Below are positions 17,478-25,380 of a stretch of 35,385 nucleotides of DNA, piece by piece; the first letter of the stretch is position 1, and every line of letters begins with the position of its first letter. The stretch is from Fusibacillus kribbianus (lineage in GTDB: Bacteria; Bacillota; Clostridia; Lachnospirales; Lachnospiraceae). Position numbers and translations under genes: made by a program. The stretch covers positions 1 to 35,385 of the forward strand of contig NZ_JASGBQ010000030.1 of the NCBI RefSeq assembly GCF_030053595.1, written 5' to 3'. The notes beneath the pieces were generated by a model, which saw only the letters and a list, made by a program, of their open reading frames with translations, ran no database searches and was not told the origin of the DNA.

Positions 17478-18716
17478 TCATGGTCTGTATTTCTTCACAA
17501 GAATGGTGGCATTGTGGCCGCCGAAGCCCAGAGAATTGCTCATGGCGTATTCCACATCCATGAAAACGCCCTCTCCGGCTGTATAATCCAGATCACATTC
17601 CTCGTCAGGCACCTGAAGCCCCACTGTGGGATGGATATAGCCCTCCTCAATGGATTTGACGCAGGTGATGAATTCCACACCGCCGGCCGCGCCGAGAAGA
17701 TGGCCGATCATGGACTTGGTGGAATTGATCTTTACCTTTTCTGCCGCGTCTCCAAACGCCAGCCGGATGGCCCTCGTCTCAAAAAGATCATTGTGATGGG
17801 TCCCGGTTCCGTGGGCATTGATGTAATCCACCTGATCCGGCGTGATCCCTCCGTCCCTCATGGCCGCCGTCATGGCCATAGCCGCGCCGCTTCCGTCCTC
17901 CGCCGGAGACGTAATGTGATATGCGTCGCAGGTTGCCCCGTATCCGGCTACCTCCGCGTAAATATGCGCATTTCGCGCCAGAGCATGGTTTAATTCCTCC
18001 AGGATCACGACCCCGGCTCCCTCGCCCATGACAAAGCCGCTTCGTTCCTTATCGAAGGGAATGGATGCCCTGGCCGGATCCTCGGAAGTGCTCAGAGCGG
18101 TCAGCGCCGTAAAACCGGCCACGCCTACGGGGCAGATGGAGCTCTCCGTACCTCCGGCAGCCATCACATCGGCCTCACCGTACTGAATGGAACGGTACGC
18201 CTCCCCGATGGAATGGGTCCCTGTTGCACACGCCGTCACCACACTCATATTTTTTCCCTTCATGCCCAGCTGGATGGCCACATTTCCCGCAGCCATATTG
18301 CTGATCATTAACGGTACCAGAAGCGGATTCACCCTTCCCGGCCCCTTTTCCAGAAGCTTTGCATGCTCCCGCTCCATGGCCTGCAGACTTCCGATCCCGG
18401 AGCCGATGCTGACGCCGACCCGGTACGGATTTTCCTCCTCCATCCGGATCCCCGAATCAGAAAGGGCCTCCTTCGCCGCCGCAACCGCATACTGGCAGAA
18501 AAGCTCCATCCGCTTTGCCGCTTTGAAATCCATATGCTCCTTTGCTGAAAAGCCCTTTACCTCTGCTGCCAGCTTTGCCTTATAATCTGTCGTATCAAAC
18601 CGGGTGATCGCACCGATCCCGACCCGGTTTTCCTTAATACTGTTCCAGAATTCCTCTACGGTATTTCCGATGGGGGTAATGGCCCCCATTCCGGTCACAA
18701 CAACTCTTCTGCTCAT
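17478..18716 (-). CDS. fabF: 3-oxoacyl-ACP synthase II (FabF)
   Basis: A 412-aa thiolase-fold condensing enzyme that elongates acyl-ACP with malonyl-ACP. The triad is Cys163 (TACATGTHSIGEA), His302 (NAHGTGTHHND) and His339 (SMIGHLLGAAGG). Length and N-terminus (MSRRVVVTGMGAITPIG) are standard. It lies 25 bases after fabG and 25 bases before accB. Confidence 0.97.
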   Translation of the reverse strand: MSRRVVVTGMGAITPIGNTVEEFWNSIKENRVGIGAITRFDTTDYKAKLAAEVKGFSAKEHMDFKAAKRMELFCQYAVAAAKEALSDSGIRMEEENPYRVGVSIGSGIGSLQAMEREHAKLLEKGPGRVNPLLVPLMISNMAAGNVAIQLGMKGKNMSVVTACATGTHSIGEAYRSIQYGEADVMAAGGTESSICPVGVAGFTALTALSTSEDPARASIPFDKERSGFVMGEGAGVVILEELNHALARNAHIYAEVAGYGATCDAYHITSPAEDGSGAAMAMTAAMRDGGITPDQVDYINAHGTGTHHNDLFETRAIRLAFGDAAEKVKINSTKSMIGHLLGAAGGVEFITCVKSIEEGYIHPTVGLQVPDEECDLDYTAGEGVFMDVEYAMSNSLGFGGHNATILVKKYRP

Positions 18717-18741
18717 CGCTTCTCAAACTCCAATTCTTATT

Positions 18742-19479
18742 TTACATGGCCATGCCGCCGTCCACACTGAGTACCTGACCGGTAATATAGCCTGCCCGGT
18801 CTGACACAAGGAAGGCTACCGCCTCCGCAATATCCTCCGGCCGTCCGAAATGTCCCAGCGGGATCTGGCCCACCGCATGCTCCTTCACCTGATCGGAGAG
18901 CACCCGGGTCATTTCCGTATCGATGAAGCCGGGGGCAACGGCATTGACGGTGATTCCTCTGGCGGAAAGCTCCCTGGCCGCCGACTTGGTAAGCCCGATG
19001 ATCCCCGCCTTGGACGCACAGTAATTGACCTGCCCCGCGTTTCCCATGACTCCCGATACGGAAGAAATATTTACGATCCGGCCGCTCCTCTGCTTTATCA
19101 TCTGCCGGGACACATGGCGGATGCAGTTGAAGGCGCCCTTCAGGTTAATAGCTATCACCCTGTCGAAATCCTCCTCGCTCATTCTCATGAGCAGGCCGTC
19201 TCTGGTGATTCCCGCATTATTGACGAGAATGTCCACCCTTCCGTATTTCTTTATAATTTCTGCAAAAAAGGCTTCCGCGCCATGAAAATCTGACACGTCG
19301 CAGCGGATCGCTTCCGCTTTTCCGCCTGCCGCCTCGATTTCGGCCACCGCCTCCCGGGCCCGTTCCTCCGAGCCGTTGAAATTCAGGATCACAAAGGCTC
19401 CCTCTTTTGCCAGCCGAAGGGCAATGGCTCTTCCGATGCCTCTGGACGCTCCTGTGACCACCGCGATCTTTTCCCTCAT
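18742..19479 (-). CDS. fabG: 3-oxoacyl-ACP reductase FabG
   Basis: A 245-aa short-chain dehydrogenase that reduces 3-oxoacyl-ACP with NADPH. Cofactor motif GASRGIG (10-16), NNAG near 87-90, catalytic Ser140, Tyr153 and Lys157 (YCASK), and C-terminal GYITGQVLSVDGGMAM. Its ATGA overlaps the fabD stop, and the RBS GGAG lies inside fabD, so translation is coupled. Confidence 0.97.
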   Translation of the reverse strand: MREKIAVVTGASRGIGRAIALRLAKEGAFVILNFNGSEERAREAVAEIEAAGGKAEAIRCDVSDFHGAEAFFAEIIKKYGRVDILVNNAGITRDGLLMRMSEEDFDRVIAINLKGAFNCIRHVSRQMIKQRSGRIVNISSVSGVMGNAGQVNYCASKAGIIGLTKSAARELSARGITVNAVAPGFIDTEMTRVLSDQVKEHAVGQIPLGHFGRPEDIAEAVAFLVSDRAGYITGQVLSVDGGMAM

Positions 19480-20399
19480 GAAAGCACTCCTTTCAGGTTT
19501 TCCAGGTCCTCCCAGGTCTCCACGTTAACAGTCTGCGCTCCCTTCACGATCTTCTTTACAAAGGAAGTAAGGCTCCTTCCCGGTCCGATCTCCACAAAGG
19601 TATCTACTCCGTCCGACGCCATGACTTCCACGCTCTGCCGCCAATACACCGGGGAGGAGACCTGTCTTCGCAGAAGCTCCTTCACCTCATCCGCCCGGTA
19701 TACATAGGAGGCCGTCACATTCGTCACATAGGGAATGACCGGGTCCCGGACCTCCACCGGAGCCAGCGCCTGTGCCAGCTTTTCTCCTGCCTCCAGAAGA
19801 AGCGGGGAATGAAACGGGCCGCTTACCCTGAGAGGCATTGCCCTTCTGGCTCCTGCCTCCTTCAGTGCCGCGCAGGCCTCTGCCACAGCCTCTGTCCTTC
19901 CGGAGATCACAAGCTGACCCGGACAGTTGTCATTGGCGATCCAGACATCCTCCATGGAATCCATAACCTCACGGACCTTTTCTGTCTCCAGAGCAAGGAT
20001 CGCCGCCATGGCCCCCGCCCCTGCGGGAACTGCCTCCTGCATGTAGATTCCCCGTTTCCGCACCAGCGAAATGGCATCCCGGACCGCCAGGACCCCCGCC
20101 TGTGCCAGTGCACAGTATTCTCCCAGACTCAGGCCCGCCGTCACGTCCGGCTTTCCAAGCCCGCGTTCTTCAAGCTCCGCCGTCATGGCAAGACTTGTCG
20201 TCACCATGGCCGCCTGGGTGTACTCCGTCACATGGAGCCTGTCATTTTCCTCAAAGCAGAGGCTCTTCATGTCCAGCTGAAGAAGCTCCGATGCCCGGTC
20301 AAAAACCGCTCTGGCCGCCGGGCTGTTTTCATAAAAATCCTTTCCCATGCCGGGCTTCTGGGCGCCCTGACCGGGAAACAGATACGCTATTTTACCCAT
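19476..20399 (-). CDS. fabD: Malonyl-CoA:ACP transacylase FabD
   Basis: A 307-aa acyltransferase that moves malonyl from CoA to ACP. The nucleophile is Ser91 in GLSLGEY and the partner is His197 in GPFHSPL; the N-terminus IAYLFPGQGAQ is typical. I chose ATG 20397-20399, nine bases after GGAGA; another ATG three codons upstream is too close to it. The start lies inside the 3' end of fabK (13-base overlap) and the stop overlaps fabG. Confidence 0.96.
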   Translation of the reverse strand: MGKIAYLFPGQGAQKPGMGKDFYENSPAARAVFDRASELLQLDMKSLCFEENDRLHVTEYTQAAMVTTSLAMTAELEERGLGKPDVTAGLSLGEYCALAQAGVLAVRDAISLVRKRGIYMQEAVPAGAGAMAAILALETEKVREVMDSMEDVWIANDNCPGQLVISGRTEAVAEACAALKEAGARRAMPLRVSGPFHSPLLLEAGEKLAQALAPVEVRDPVIPYVTNVTASYVYRADEVKELLRRQVSSPVYWRQSVEVMASDGVDTFVEIGPGRSLTSFVKKIVKGAQTVNVETWEDLENLKGVLS

Positions 20400-21328
20400 G
20401 AGCTGCATTCTCCGAAAAGAGCCTCGGTCTGGGCCATCAGCTCCTCTATAATCTCTCTGCAGGACTGTTTCTTTTTGATCAGACCTGCGATCTGCCCTGC
20501 CATCACACTGCCCTCCGAGACATCGCCCTCGACCACCGCTCTGCGGAGACCGCCGATGGTCAGGTTCTCCAGTTCCTCGAAGGAAGCGCCTTCCTTCTCA
20601 AGCCTCAGATATTCTCTGGTGGTCTTATTCCGGATGGTCCGTACCGGATGTCCTGTGCTTCTTCCGGTCACCACACTGTCAATGTCCTTTGCGGCAATGA
20701 TTTTATCCTTATAATTTTCATGGACCACAGCCTCATCGGAAACCACAAACCTGGTTCCGATCTGCACGGCCTCGGCTCCCAGCATAAACATGGCCGCCAT
20801 GCCCCGGCCGTCGCCCACGCCGCCTGCACCGATGACCGGAATGGTTGCCGCGTCTGCGATCTGCGGCACCAGTGCCATGGTGGTCAGCTCACCGATATGG
20901 CCGCCGGACTCGCAGCCCTCGGCCACTACGGCATCGACTCCACACCGTTCCATGCGTTTTGCAAGGGCTACAGAAGCCACCACCGGAATCACCTTCGCGC
21001 CGGAAGCCTGCCACAGCTCCAGATATTTTTCCGGATTTCCCGCACCGGTGGTGACCACCGCCACCTTTTCCTCGGCAATGACTCTAGCCACCTCCTCGGC
21101 ATAGGGACTTAACAGCATGACATTCACGCCAAAGGGCCTGTCGGTCATTTCCTTTGCCTTCCGGATCTCATTTCTCACCCATTCTGCCGGAGCGTTGGCC
21201 GCACCGATGAGGCCGAGACCACCGGCCTCTGAAACGGCCGCCGCCAGATGGTGCTCCGCCACCCAGGCCATACCGCCCTGGATAATGGGATATTCAATAC
21301 CGAGACATTCTGTAATCCTCGTTTTCAT
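20387..21328 (-). CDS. fabK: Enoyl-ACP reductase II (FabK, FMN-dependent)
   Basis: A 313-aa flavoprotein of the FabK type, reducing enoyl-ACP with NAD(P)H as the last step of each cycle. Motifs: YPIIQGGMAWVAEHHLAAAVSEAGGLGLIG at the N-terminus (given in part: PIIQGGMAW), AEGCESGGHIG near 147-157, and IPVIGAGGVGDGRG followed by EAVQIGTRFV. No fabI or fabV was found in the window, so this is the operon's enoyl reductase. It lies between acpP and fabD. Confidence 0.95.
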   Translation of the reverse strand: MKTRITECLGIEYPIIQGGMAWVAEHHLAAAVSEAGGLGLIGAANAPAEWVRNEIRKAKEMTDRPFGVNVMLLSPYAEEVARVIAEEKVAVVTTGAGNPEKYLELWQASGAKVIPVVASVALAKRMERCGVDAVVAEGCESGGHIGELTTMALVPQIADAATIPVIGAGGVGDGRGMAAMFMLGAEAVQIGTRFVVSDEAVVHENYKDKIIAAKDIDSVVTGRSTGHPVRTIRNKTTREYLRLEKEGASFEELENLTIGGLRRAVVEGDVSEGSVMAGQIAGLIKKKQSCREIIEELMAQTEALFGECSSWVK

Positions 21329-21351
21329 ATCGGTTTCCTTTCCGGTTCTAT

Positions 21352-21585
21352 TTATGCCTCCACACCCTTATCCTTCAGATACTCCATAACAGCGCCTACC
21401 GTTTTCAGTTTTTCCAGATCCTCCGAGGGGATCTCCACACCGTACTCCTCCTCAAGGGCCATAACCAGCTCAAACAGATCCAGGGAATCTGCTCCCAGAT
21501 CGTCCTTAAAGGAGGTTGCCTCTGTGATATCCTCTGCCTCCGCATTTAACTGATTTGCAATAAGTTCCTTCATTTTCTCCAGCAT
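21352..21585 (-). CDS. acpP: Acyl carrier protein
   Basis: A 77-aa acidic carrier. The phosphopantetheine site is Ser34 in GADSLDLFEL. Helices and length are typical. GGAG eight bases before the start supports the call. It is placed between fabH and fabK, as is common in Firmicutes fab clusters. Confidence 0.98.
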   Translation of the reverse strand: MLEKMKELIANQLNAEAEDITEATSFKDDLGADSLDLFELVMALEEEYGVEIPSEDLEKLKTVGAVMEYLKDKGVEA

Positions 21586-21650
21586 CGCTTTTTCTCCTTT
21601 TTATTTTTTATCACTGTCATAATTTCTTTTCCCGGCCGTGCAGTCTACCG

Positions 21651-22637
21651 CTACCATACGACCACCGTTGCTCCCCAGGTAAGACCCGCGCCGAAGCCGG
21701 CCAGCACCAGACGGCTTCCCCGTTCCAGCTTTCCTCTCCGGTTCAGCTCATCCAAAAGAATGGGAATGCTTGCTCCGGAGGTATTTCCATATCGGGAAAG
21801 GTTCATCGGAAATTTCCAGAGCGACTGATTCATGCGCTTTGCCACCGACTGGATGATCCTCTCATTTGCCTGGTGAAGCACAAAATATTTGATATCCTCC
21901 GCCTTAAGGCCTGCCTTTTCCAGCACCGCCTCCAAAACCTCCGGCACCGTTTTTACCGCGAACCGAAACACCTCCCGGCCGTTCATGGACATATAGTCCC
22001 AGGAAGCCTCCGGCGTTTCCGGTCCCCGAAGAGGGCCCCCGCTGCAGATAAGGCATTCGCCCCGGCTGCCGTCGGAACCCATCAGGAACGGGCCGATGCC
22101 CTCTGCCGGACTGCCGGGGCAGCCCTCGTCCGCCTCCGTCCGCTGCAGCACCGCCGCGCCTGCGCCGTCTCCGAAAAGAATACAGGTGCTTCTGTCGGTC
22201 CAGTCCACCGCCTTTGACAAGGCATCTGCGCCGATGACCAGTGCCGACCGATACAGGCCGGCCTCCAGATAGGCAGCGGCTGTGTTGAGGGAGAACAGAA
22301 AACCAGAGCAGGCCGCGCTCAGATCAAAGCATACCGCATTGGATGCTCCCAGAGCCGCCTGCACCTGACAGGCTGTCGAGGGAAACAGACAATCCCCGGT
22401 GGAGGTGCCGACAATGATCAGCCCAAGCCTCTCCGGCAAAAGCCCTGCCTGCTCCATGGCCCGCTTTGCAGCCCGGACTGCCATATCCGTCACGCCCCGG
22501 TCTGTGATCCGGCGGGTCCGGATCCCGGTCCGTTCCCTGATCCAGGAATCACTGGTCTCCACCAGCTTTTCCAAATCTTCATTTGTTATGATTCTGTCCG
22601 GTACATAGCTCCCGGTTCCTGTAATTCTCACTGGCAT
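21651..22637 (-). CDS. fabH: 3-oxoacyl-ACP synthase III (FabH)
   Basis: A 328-aa condensing enzyme that starts fatty-acid synthesis from an acyl-CoA primer and malonyl-ACP. Triad: Cys110 (DLSAACSGFLF), His255 (VLHQANERI) and Asn285 (GNTSGASIP). The ribosome site is weak (AAGGGA about ten bases upstream). First gene of the 11-gene operon; the leader carries the TTTGA-N3-TCAAA palindrome and promoter described separately. The primer preference (straight or branched) cannot be told from this reading. Confidence 0.96.
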   Translation of the reverse strand: MPVRITGTGSYVPDRIITNEDLEKLVETSDSWIRERTGIRTRRITDRGVTDMAVRAAKRAMEQAGLLPERLGLIIVGTSTGDCLFPSTACQVQAALGASNAVCFDLSAACSGFLFSLNTAAAYLEAGLYRSALVIGADALSKAVDWTDRSTCILFGDGAGAAVLQRTEADEGCPGSPAEGIGPFLMGSDGSRGECLICSGGPLRGPETPEASWDYMSMNGREVFRFAVKTVPEVLEAVLEKAGLKAEDIKYFVLHQANERIIQSVAKRMNQSLWKFPMNLSRYGNTSGASIPILLDELNRRGKLERGSRLVLAGFGAGLTWGATVVVW

Positions 22638-22658
22638 AATAGTTTTAGTCCCTTATTA

Positions 22659-22671
22659 TTTGAATATCAAA
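22659..22671 (-). promoter_or_regulatory. Palindromic operator in the fab leader, FabT-like
   Basis: TTTGATATTCAAA on the minus strand is a TTTGA-N3-TCAAA palindrome, the pattern of FabT (MarR-family) operators in streptococci and enterococci. It lies just after the -10 box, in the early transcribed region, where a repressor would block initiation or clearance. FabT genes often sit next to fabH, but none is in this window. The match is by recalled consensus. Confidence 0.65.
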
Positions 22672-22680
22672 CTATTTAGC

Positions 22681-22709
22681 AGTATAGAGCCTGTGTATCT
22701 GTTTGTCAA
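22681..22709 (-). promoter_or_regulatory. Sigma-A promoter of the fab operon
   Basis: Minus strand TTGACA (perfect -35), 17-base spacer, TATACT (-10, 5 of 6). It lies in the short gap after the NUDIX gene and about 45 bases upstream of the fabH start. Confidence 0.9.
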
Positions 22710-22713
22710 GAGG

Positions 22714-23283
22714 TTATTCAGAAAGGAATGGGGAAAGTTTCCGGTTGAGCTTCGGATAGATCCGTTCCCGGAACCAGGGCTCCGTGGAGCGTTCAACCGC
22801 CTCCCACAGAGGAAACCAGGCAACCCGGCTGTTTTCATCGGGCTTACTGCGCACCGGAAGGGCCGGATCCGCCTCAAAAAGATAGGTCACATTGAGATGA
22901 AGATGGGAGGAGACATACTGCCCCCTCTTTTCGTGGCCGTTGACCGTCAGAATTTCCAGCGAGTAGATGCGATCCGACACAGGATGCACGTCCGAAAGAC
23001 CAGTCTCCTCCCGCACCTCCTGTTCCGCCTTCAAAAGAAGATTCCGCTCCCCGTCGGCATGACCGCCCAGCCATGCCCAGGAATCGTACAGATTATGATA
23101 TGCCATCAGCACCTTTTGCCGGTCCGGGCTTACCACCCAGGCAGAGGCGGTAAGGTGAGCCGTCGGATTCTCTCTGGAATAAAACTCTCCTCCGCTCCTC
23201 AAAAGCCGCAGAAGCTCCTCCTTATCCTGCGCCTCCTGGTCGTTCCAGGGCACAAAGGCTTCGATTTTCCGTATCAGTTCCAT
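22714..23283 (-). CDS. NUDIX hydrolase
   Basis: A 189-aa protein with a Nudix fold. The box reads GGHADGERNLLLKAEQEV then REETGL; compared with Gx5Ex7REUxEExGU, the first Glu is Arg and the Arg of RE is Gln, while the metal-binding EExGL is kept. The part before the box (WVVSPDRQKVLMAYHNLYDSW) and its length resemble the IPP-isomerase-like/YfcD-type clostridial group. Substrate unknown; a nucleoside diphosphate derivative is likely. GGAGG eight bases upstream sets the start. It has its own promoter (23347-23375), and its stop lies a few bases before the -35 box of the fab promoter. Confidence 0.85.
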   Translation of the reverse strand: MELIRKIEAFVPWNDQEAQDKEELLRLLRSGGEFYSRENPTAHLTASAWVVSPDRQKVLMAYHNLYDSWAWLGGHADGERNLLLKAEQEVREETGLSDVHPVSDRIYSLEILTVNGHEKRGQYVSSHLHLNVTYLFEADPALPVRSKPDENSRVAWFPLWEAVERSTEPWFRERIYPKLNRKLSPFLSE

Positions 23284-23346
23284 TCTTCACGCCTCCGCTC
23301 TGCCTCATCCTTTCACAGCCACGCTGTGCTGCGTTTATCTTTGTTT

Positions 23347-23375
23347 ATCCTACCATGCTGATGTGCAAACGTCAA
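23347..23375 (-). promoter_or_regulatory. Promoter of the NUDIX gene
   Basis: Minus strand TTGACG, 17-base spacer, TAGGAT. It lies just downstream of the HxlR remnant stop and about 65 bases upstream of the NUDIX start. Confidence 0.6.
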
Positions 23376-23383
23376 TTCGTGAG

Positions 23384-23512
23384 TCAGCGATTTTTGGCCT
23401 GATACTCTTCTCCCCACGCCCACATGGCATCTAGGACCGGCTTCAGGCTATACCCCAGCTCCGTCTTCAGATATTCGTACCTGAGCTGCTTTTCCTCCTT
23501 TACAAAACTCAC
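23384..23512 (-). pseudogene. C-terminal remnant of an HxlR-family regulator
   Basis: A frame of 42 codons overlaps the end of the WYL gene by four bases and reads ...RYEYLKTELGYSLKPVL then DAMWAWGEEYQAKNR and stop. This matches the C-terminal wing of HxlR winged-helix regulators (VEYxLTxxGxSLxPVLxxLxxWGxxY). The DNA-binding helix-turn-helix is absent, so this is a truncated relic, probably left when the WYL gene region was joined here. No ribosome site is seen for the GTG at its start. Confidence 0.65.
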
Positions 23513-24516
23513 TCTGCTCCGGCATTTCCATTGTATTTCTGCGCCTGCCGGGCAATTTCCTGATTCATCTGCTCTACGACCTGCGGCGGGGACACGATCT
23601 TCACACCCTCACCCAGAGAAAAGATCCATCCCAGAAACTGATTGCTGACGTGGACATCCACATTCACAGTAAAATGTTCCTCGTCTGCCGGAATCAGCAT
23701 AATGTCCTTTCCAAACCGGTCGATCATAACGCCAGCCAGGCTGTTTTCCACCAGAAGCTTTACCGCCTGTTCTTTTCCGCCAAACATTCCGAAGCTTTTC
23801 TTTGCATAATCCGCCATATTGAATTTTTTAAAATGCTCTTTTCCCTCTCTTGCTTCCTCCGACATCTGGATATGCAGCATTTTATCGACGCGGTAATGTT
23901 TGATCTGTTCTGCGTTTGAATCATAGCCCACCAGGTAATAGTTCTCATCCTTCCAGGAAAGTCCCCATGGGCTGATATGATAATAGGCCCCTTTATGACG
24001 CAGTTCCATCTCCTTCTTCACATTCCACTGGAAATACTGGAACCGGATCTTCCTGTTCTCCGAAATCGCATTATGAATGGCGTCCACAGTATAATAAATA
24101 CTCTCATTCATCGTTTTGATCCTACCAGACACATACACCTGACGCTGCAGCTTCATGGCCTCGTATTTGCTGACCAGCTTTTCCAGCTTCCTGATCAACG
24201 CATTTGTTTTCCGCTCCGTAATAAATCTGGACGACTGGATCGCATCCACCAGAAGCTTTAACTCCGGCAGCTCGAACGGACGGCTCACCACATGATAATG
24301 ATACCGGTTTCCCACCGGCTCCCCTTCCACCTCGATCCCCAGCACTTCCAGATCCCGCAGATCATTATAAATGCTTTTCCGATCAGCCGTAATCTCATAT
24401 TCTTCCAGTGCCGCCAGGATCTCCGGCATGGTAATATAATGATCCTCATCTGTCTTTTCCAGCATGATCTGTGCCAAACGATACAGCTTGAATTTCTGAT
24501 TCATTCCCTTCGGCAT
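23509..24516 (-). CDS. WYL-domain transcriptional regulator with N-terminal HTH
   Basis: A 335-aa regulator. The N-terminus (about 1-85) is a winged helix: YRLAQIMLEKTD then TMPEILAALEEYEI and DRKSIYNDLRDLEVLGI. A WYL domain follows (about 140-215) with KIRFQYFQWNVKKE, YHISPWGLSWKDENYYLVGYD and KHYRVDKM, and a C-terminal WCX domain to the end. WYL domains bind ligands such as nucleotides or ssDNA and often govern DNA-damage or defence genes. GGAGGAGC before ATG 24514-24516 sets the start. It has its own promoter and no obvious partner gene. A paralogue without HTH lies at 32109-32653. Confidence 0.9.
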   Translation of the reverse strand: MPKGMNQKFKLYRLAQIMLEKTDEDHYITMPEILAALEEYEITADRKSIYNDLRDLEVLGIEVEGEPVGNRYHYHVVSRPFELPELKLLVDAIQSSRFITERKTNALIRKLEKLVSKYEAMKLQRQVYVSGRIKTMNESIYYTVDAIHNAISENRKIRFQYFQWNVKKEMELRHKGAYYHISPWGLSWKDENYYLVGYDSNAEQIKHYRVDKMLHIQMSEEAREGKEHFKKFNMADYAKKSFGMFGGKEQAVKLLVENSLAGVMIDRFGKDIMLIPADEEHFTVNVDVHVSNQFLGWIFSLGEGVKIVSPPQVVEQMNQEIARQAQKYNGNAGAE

Positions 24517-24560
24517 AATGCTCCTCCTTCCTGTCGGAGTACGATCCATTGATTATAACC

Positions 24561-24590
24561 AGTATAGCACAGATGAGCAGCTTATGGCAA
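24561..24590 (-). promoter_or_regulatory. Promoter of the WYL regulator gene
   Basis: Minus strand TTGCCA, 18-base spacer, TATACT with an extended -10 (TGCTATACT). Located about 45 bases upstream of the WYL start. Confidence 0.65.
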
Positions 24591-24613
24591 AGCGGTTCCA
24601 TCCTGAGGCTGTC

Positions 24614-24646
24614 AAAAAAATAAGCTGCACACAGTTGTATGCAGCC
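24614..24646 (-). terminator. Rho-independent terminator downstream of hsp20
   Basis: Stem GCTGCATAC/GTGTGCAGC (one mismatch), loop of four bases, then TTATTTTTTT on the minus strand. It lies about 90 bases past the hsp20 stop and before the WYL promoter. Confidence 0.75.
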
Positions 24647-24698
24647 CAATCTATATAAAGAGGTGCCAAATATCCCTCATCAGCTTTTTAATCGGTTG

Positions 24699-24723
24699 CC
24701 GGCAGAGCATTGCGCTCTGCCGG
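24699..24723. repeat. Strong hairpin just after the hsp20 stop
   Basis: A perfect 10-bp GC-rich stem CCGGCAGAGC/GCTCTGCCGG with a five-base loop. No T run follows on either strand, so it is probably not a terminator by itself; it may protect the 3' end of the mRNA. Confidence 0.55.
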
Positions 24724-24731
24724 TCAGGTCA

Positions 24732-25172
24732 TCACCCTTCAATGGCAATATAATTGGCCTTTTCCTCAACGGCCTTCTGTCCCTTCGGTACCGTCAGGGA
24801 AAGAATACCATTTTCATATTTCGGATGGATATCCTCTTTCTGAACCCGATTACCGACGTAGAAGCTCCGGCTTACATTTCCGGCGTAACGCTCACGGCGT
24901 ACATATTTGCCTTCTTTATCCTTCTCATCCTTATCCAGCCCCTTGGCCGCACTGACGGTCAGGTATCCATTTTCCAGCTGGATCTGGATCTCATCTTTCT
25001 TGAATCCCGGCAGATCAATGGCGACCTCATAGGTGTTATCCTTTTCCTTCACATCGGTCTTCATCAGATTTGCTGCATGCTTCCCGTATAGTTTCCTGTC
25101 GATATCAGGAAATGCAAAATCATTCATAAAATCATCAAATAAAGTTTCTCCAAAAATACTAGGCATTAACAT
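24732..25172 (-). CDS. Small heat-shock protein Hsp20 (alpha-crystallin)
   Basis: A 146-aa holdase chaperone that binds unfolding proteins without ATP. The alpha-crystallin domain spans about 38-135 with VAIDLPGFKKDEIQIQ and the closing ENGILSLTVPKG motif (G-I-L). The N-terminus MLMPSIFGETLFDDF matches clostridial Hsp18. The start is preceded by GGGAG nine bases upstream. It is monocistronic, controlled by a CIRCE site over its promoter and ended by the terminator at 24614-24646. Confidence 0.94.
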   Translation of the reverse strand: MLMPSIFGETLFDDFMNDFAFPDIDRKLYGKHAANLMKTDVKEKDNTYEVAIDLPGFKKDEIQIQLENGYLTVSAAKGLDKDEKDKEGKYVRRERYAGNVSRSFYVGNRVQKEDIHPKYENGILSLTVPKGQKAVEEKANYIAIEG

Positions 25173-25292
25173 AAGTCATATCTCCCTTCCTGACATAAAC
25201 TAAAGTTTGCACCACCGGAAAAATTCCGAAGTGTTGATTTTCTGAACTTTCCGGGAGAGATTTTATTTTCTCTCTTCCTTTGTTCTACGTGT

Positions 25293-25321
25293 ACTATAAC
25301 ACCTATTATTAGCACTGTCAA
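25293..25321 (-). promoter_or_regulatory. Sigma-A promoter of hsp20
   Basis: Minus strand TTGACA (perfect), 17-base spacer, TATAGT. The -35 box lies inside the CIRCE element, so HrcA bound there would exclude RNA polymerase. Confidence 0.85.
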
Positions 25322-25335
25322 GAGGTGAGTGCTAA
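25309..25335. promoter_or_regulatory. CIRCE element (HrcA operator)
   Basis: TTAGCACTG-N9-GAGTGCTAA: the conserved CIRCE inverted repeat TTAGCACTC-N9-GAGTGCTAA with one mismatch in the left arm. Its presence predicts HrcA-dependent heat induction of hsp20. hrcA is outside the window. Confidence 0.88.
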
Positions 25336-25380
25336 TTTTTTTGTGAACTTTTTGTGTCTTTGTTTCCAGTCACGTTTCTT

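Noticed and set aside
24699-24723. The strong hairpin after hsp20 as the terminator
   Set aside because: No T run on either side; the hairpin at 24614-24646 with seven Ts fits better.
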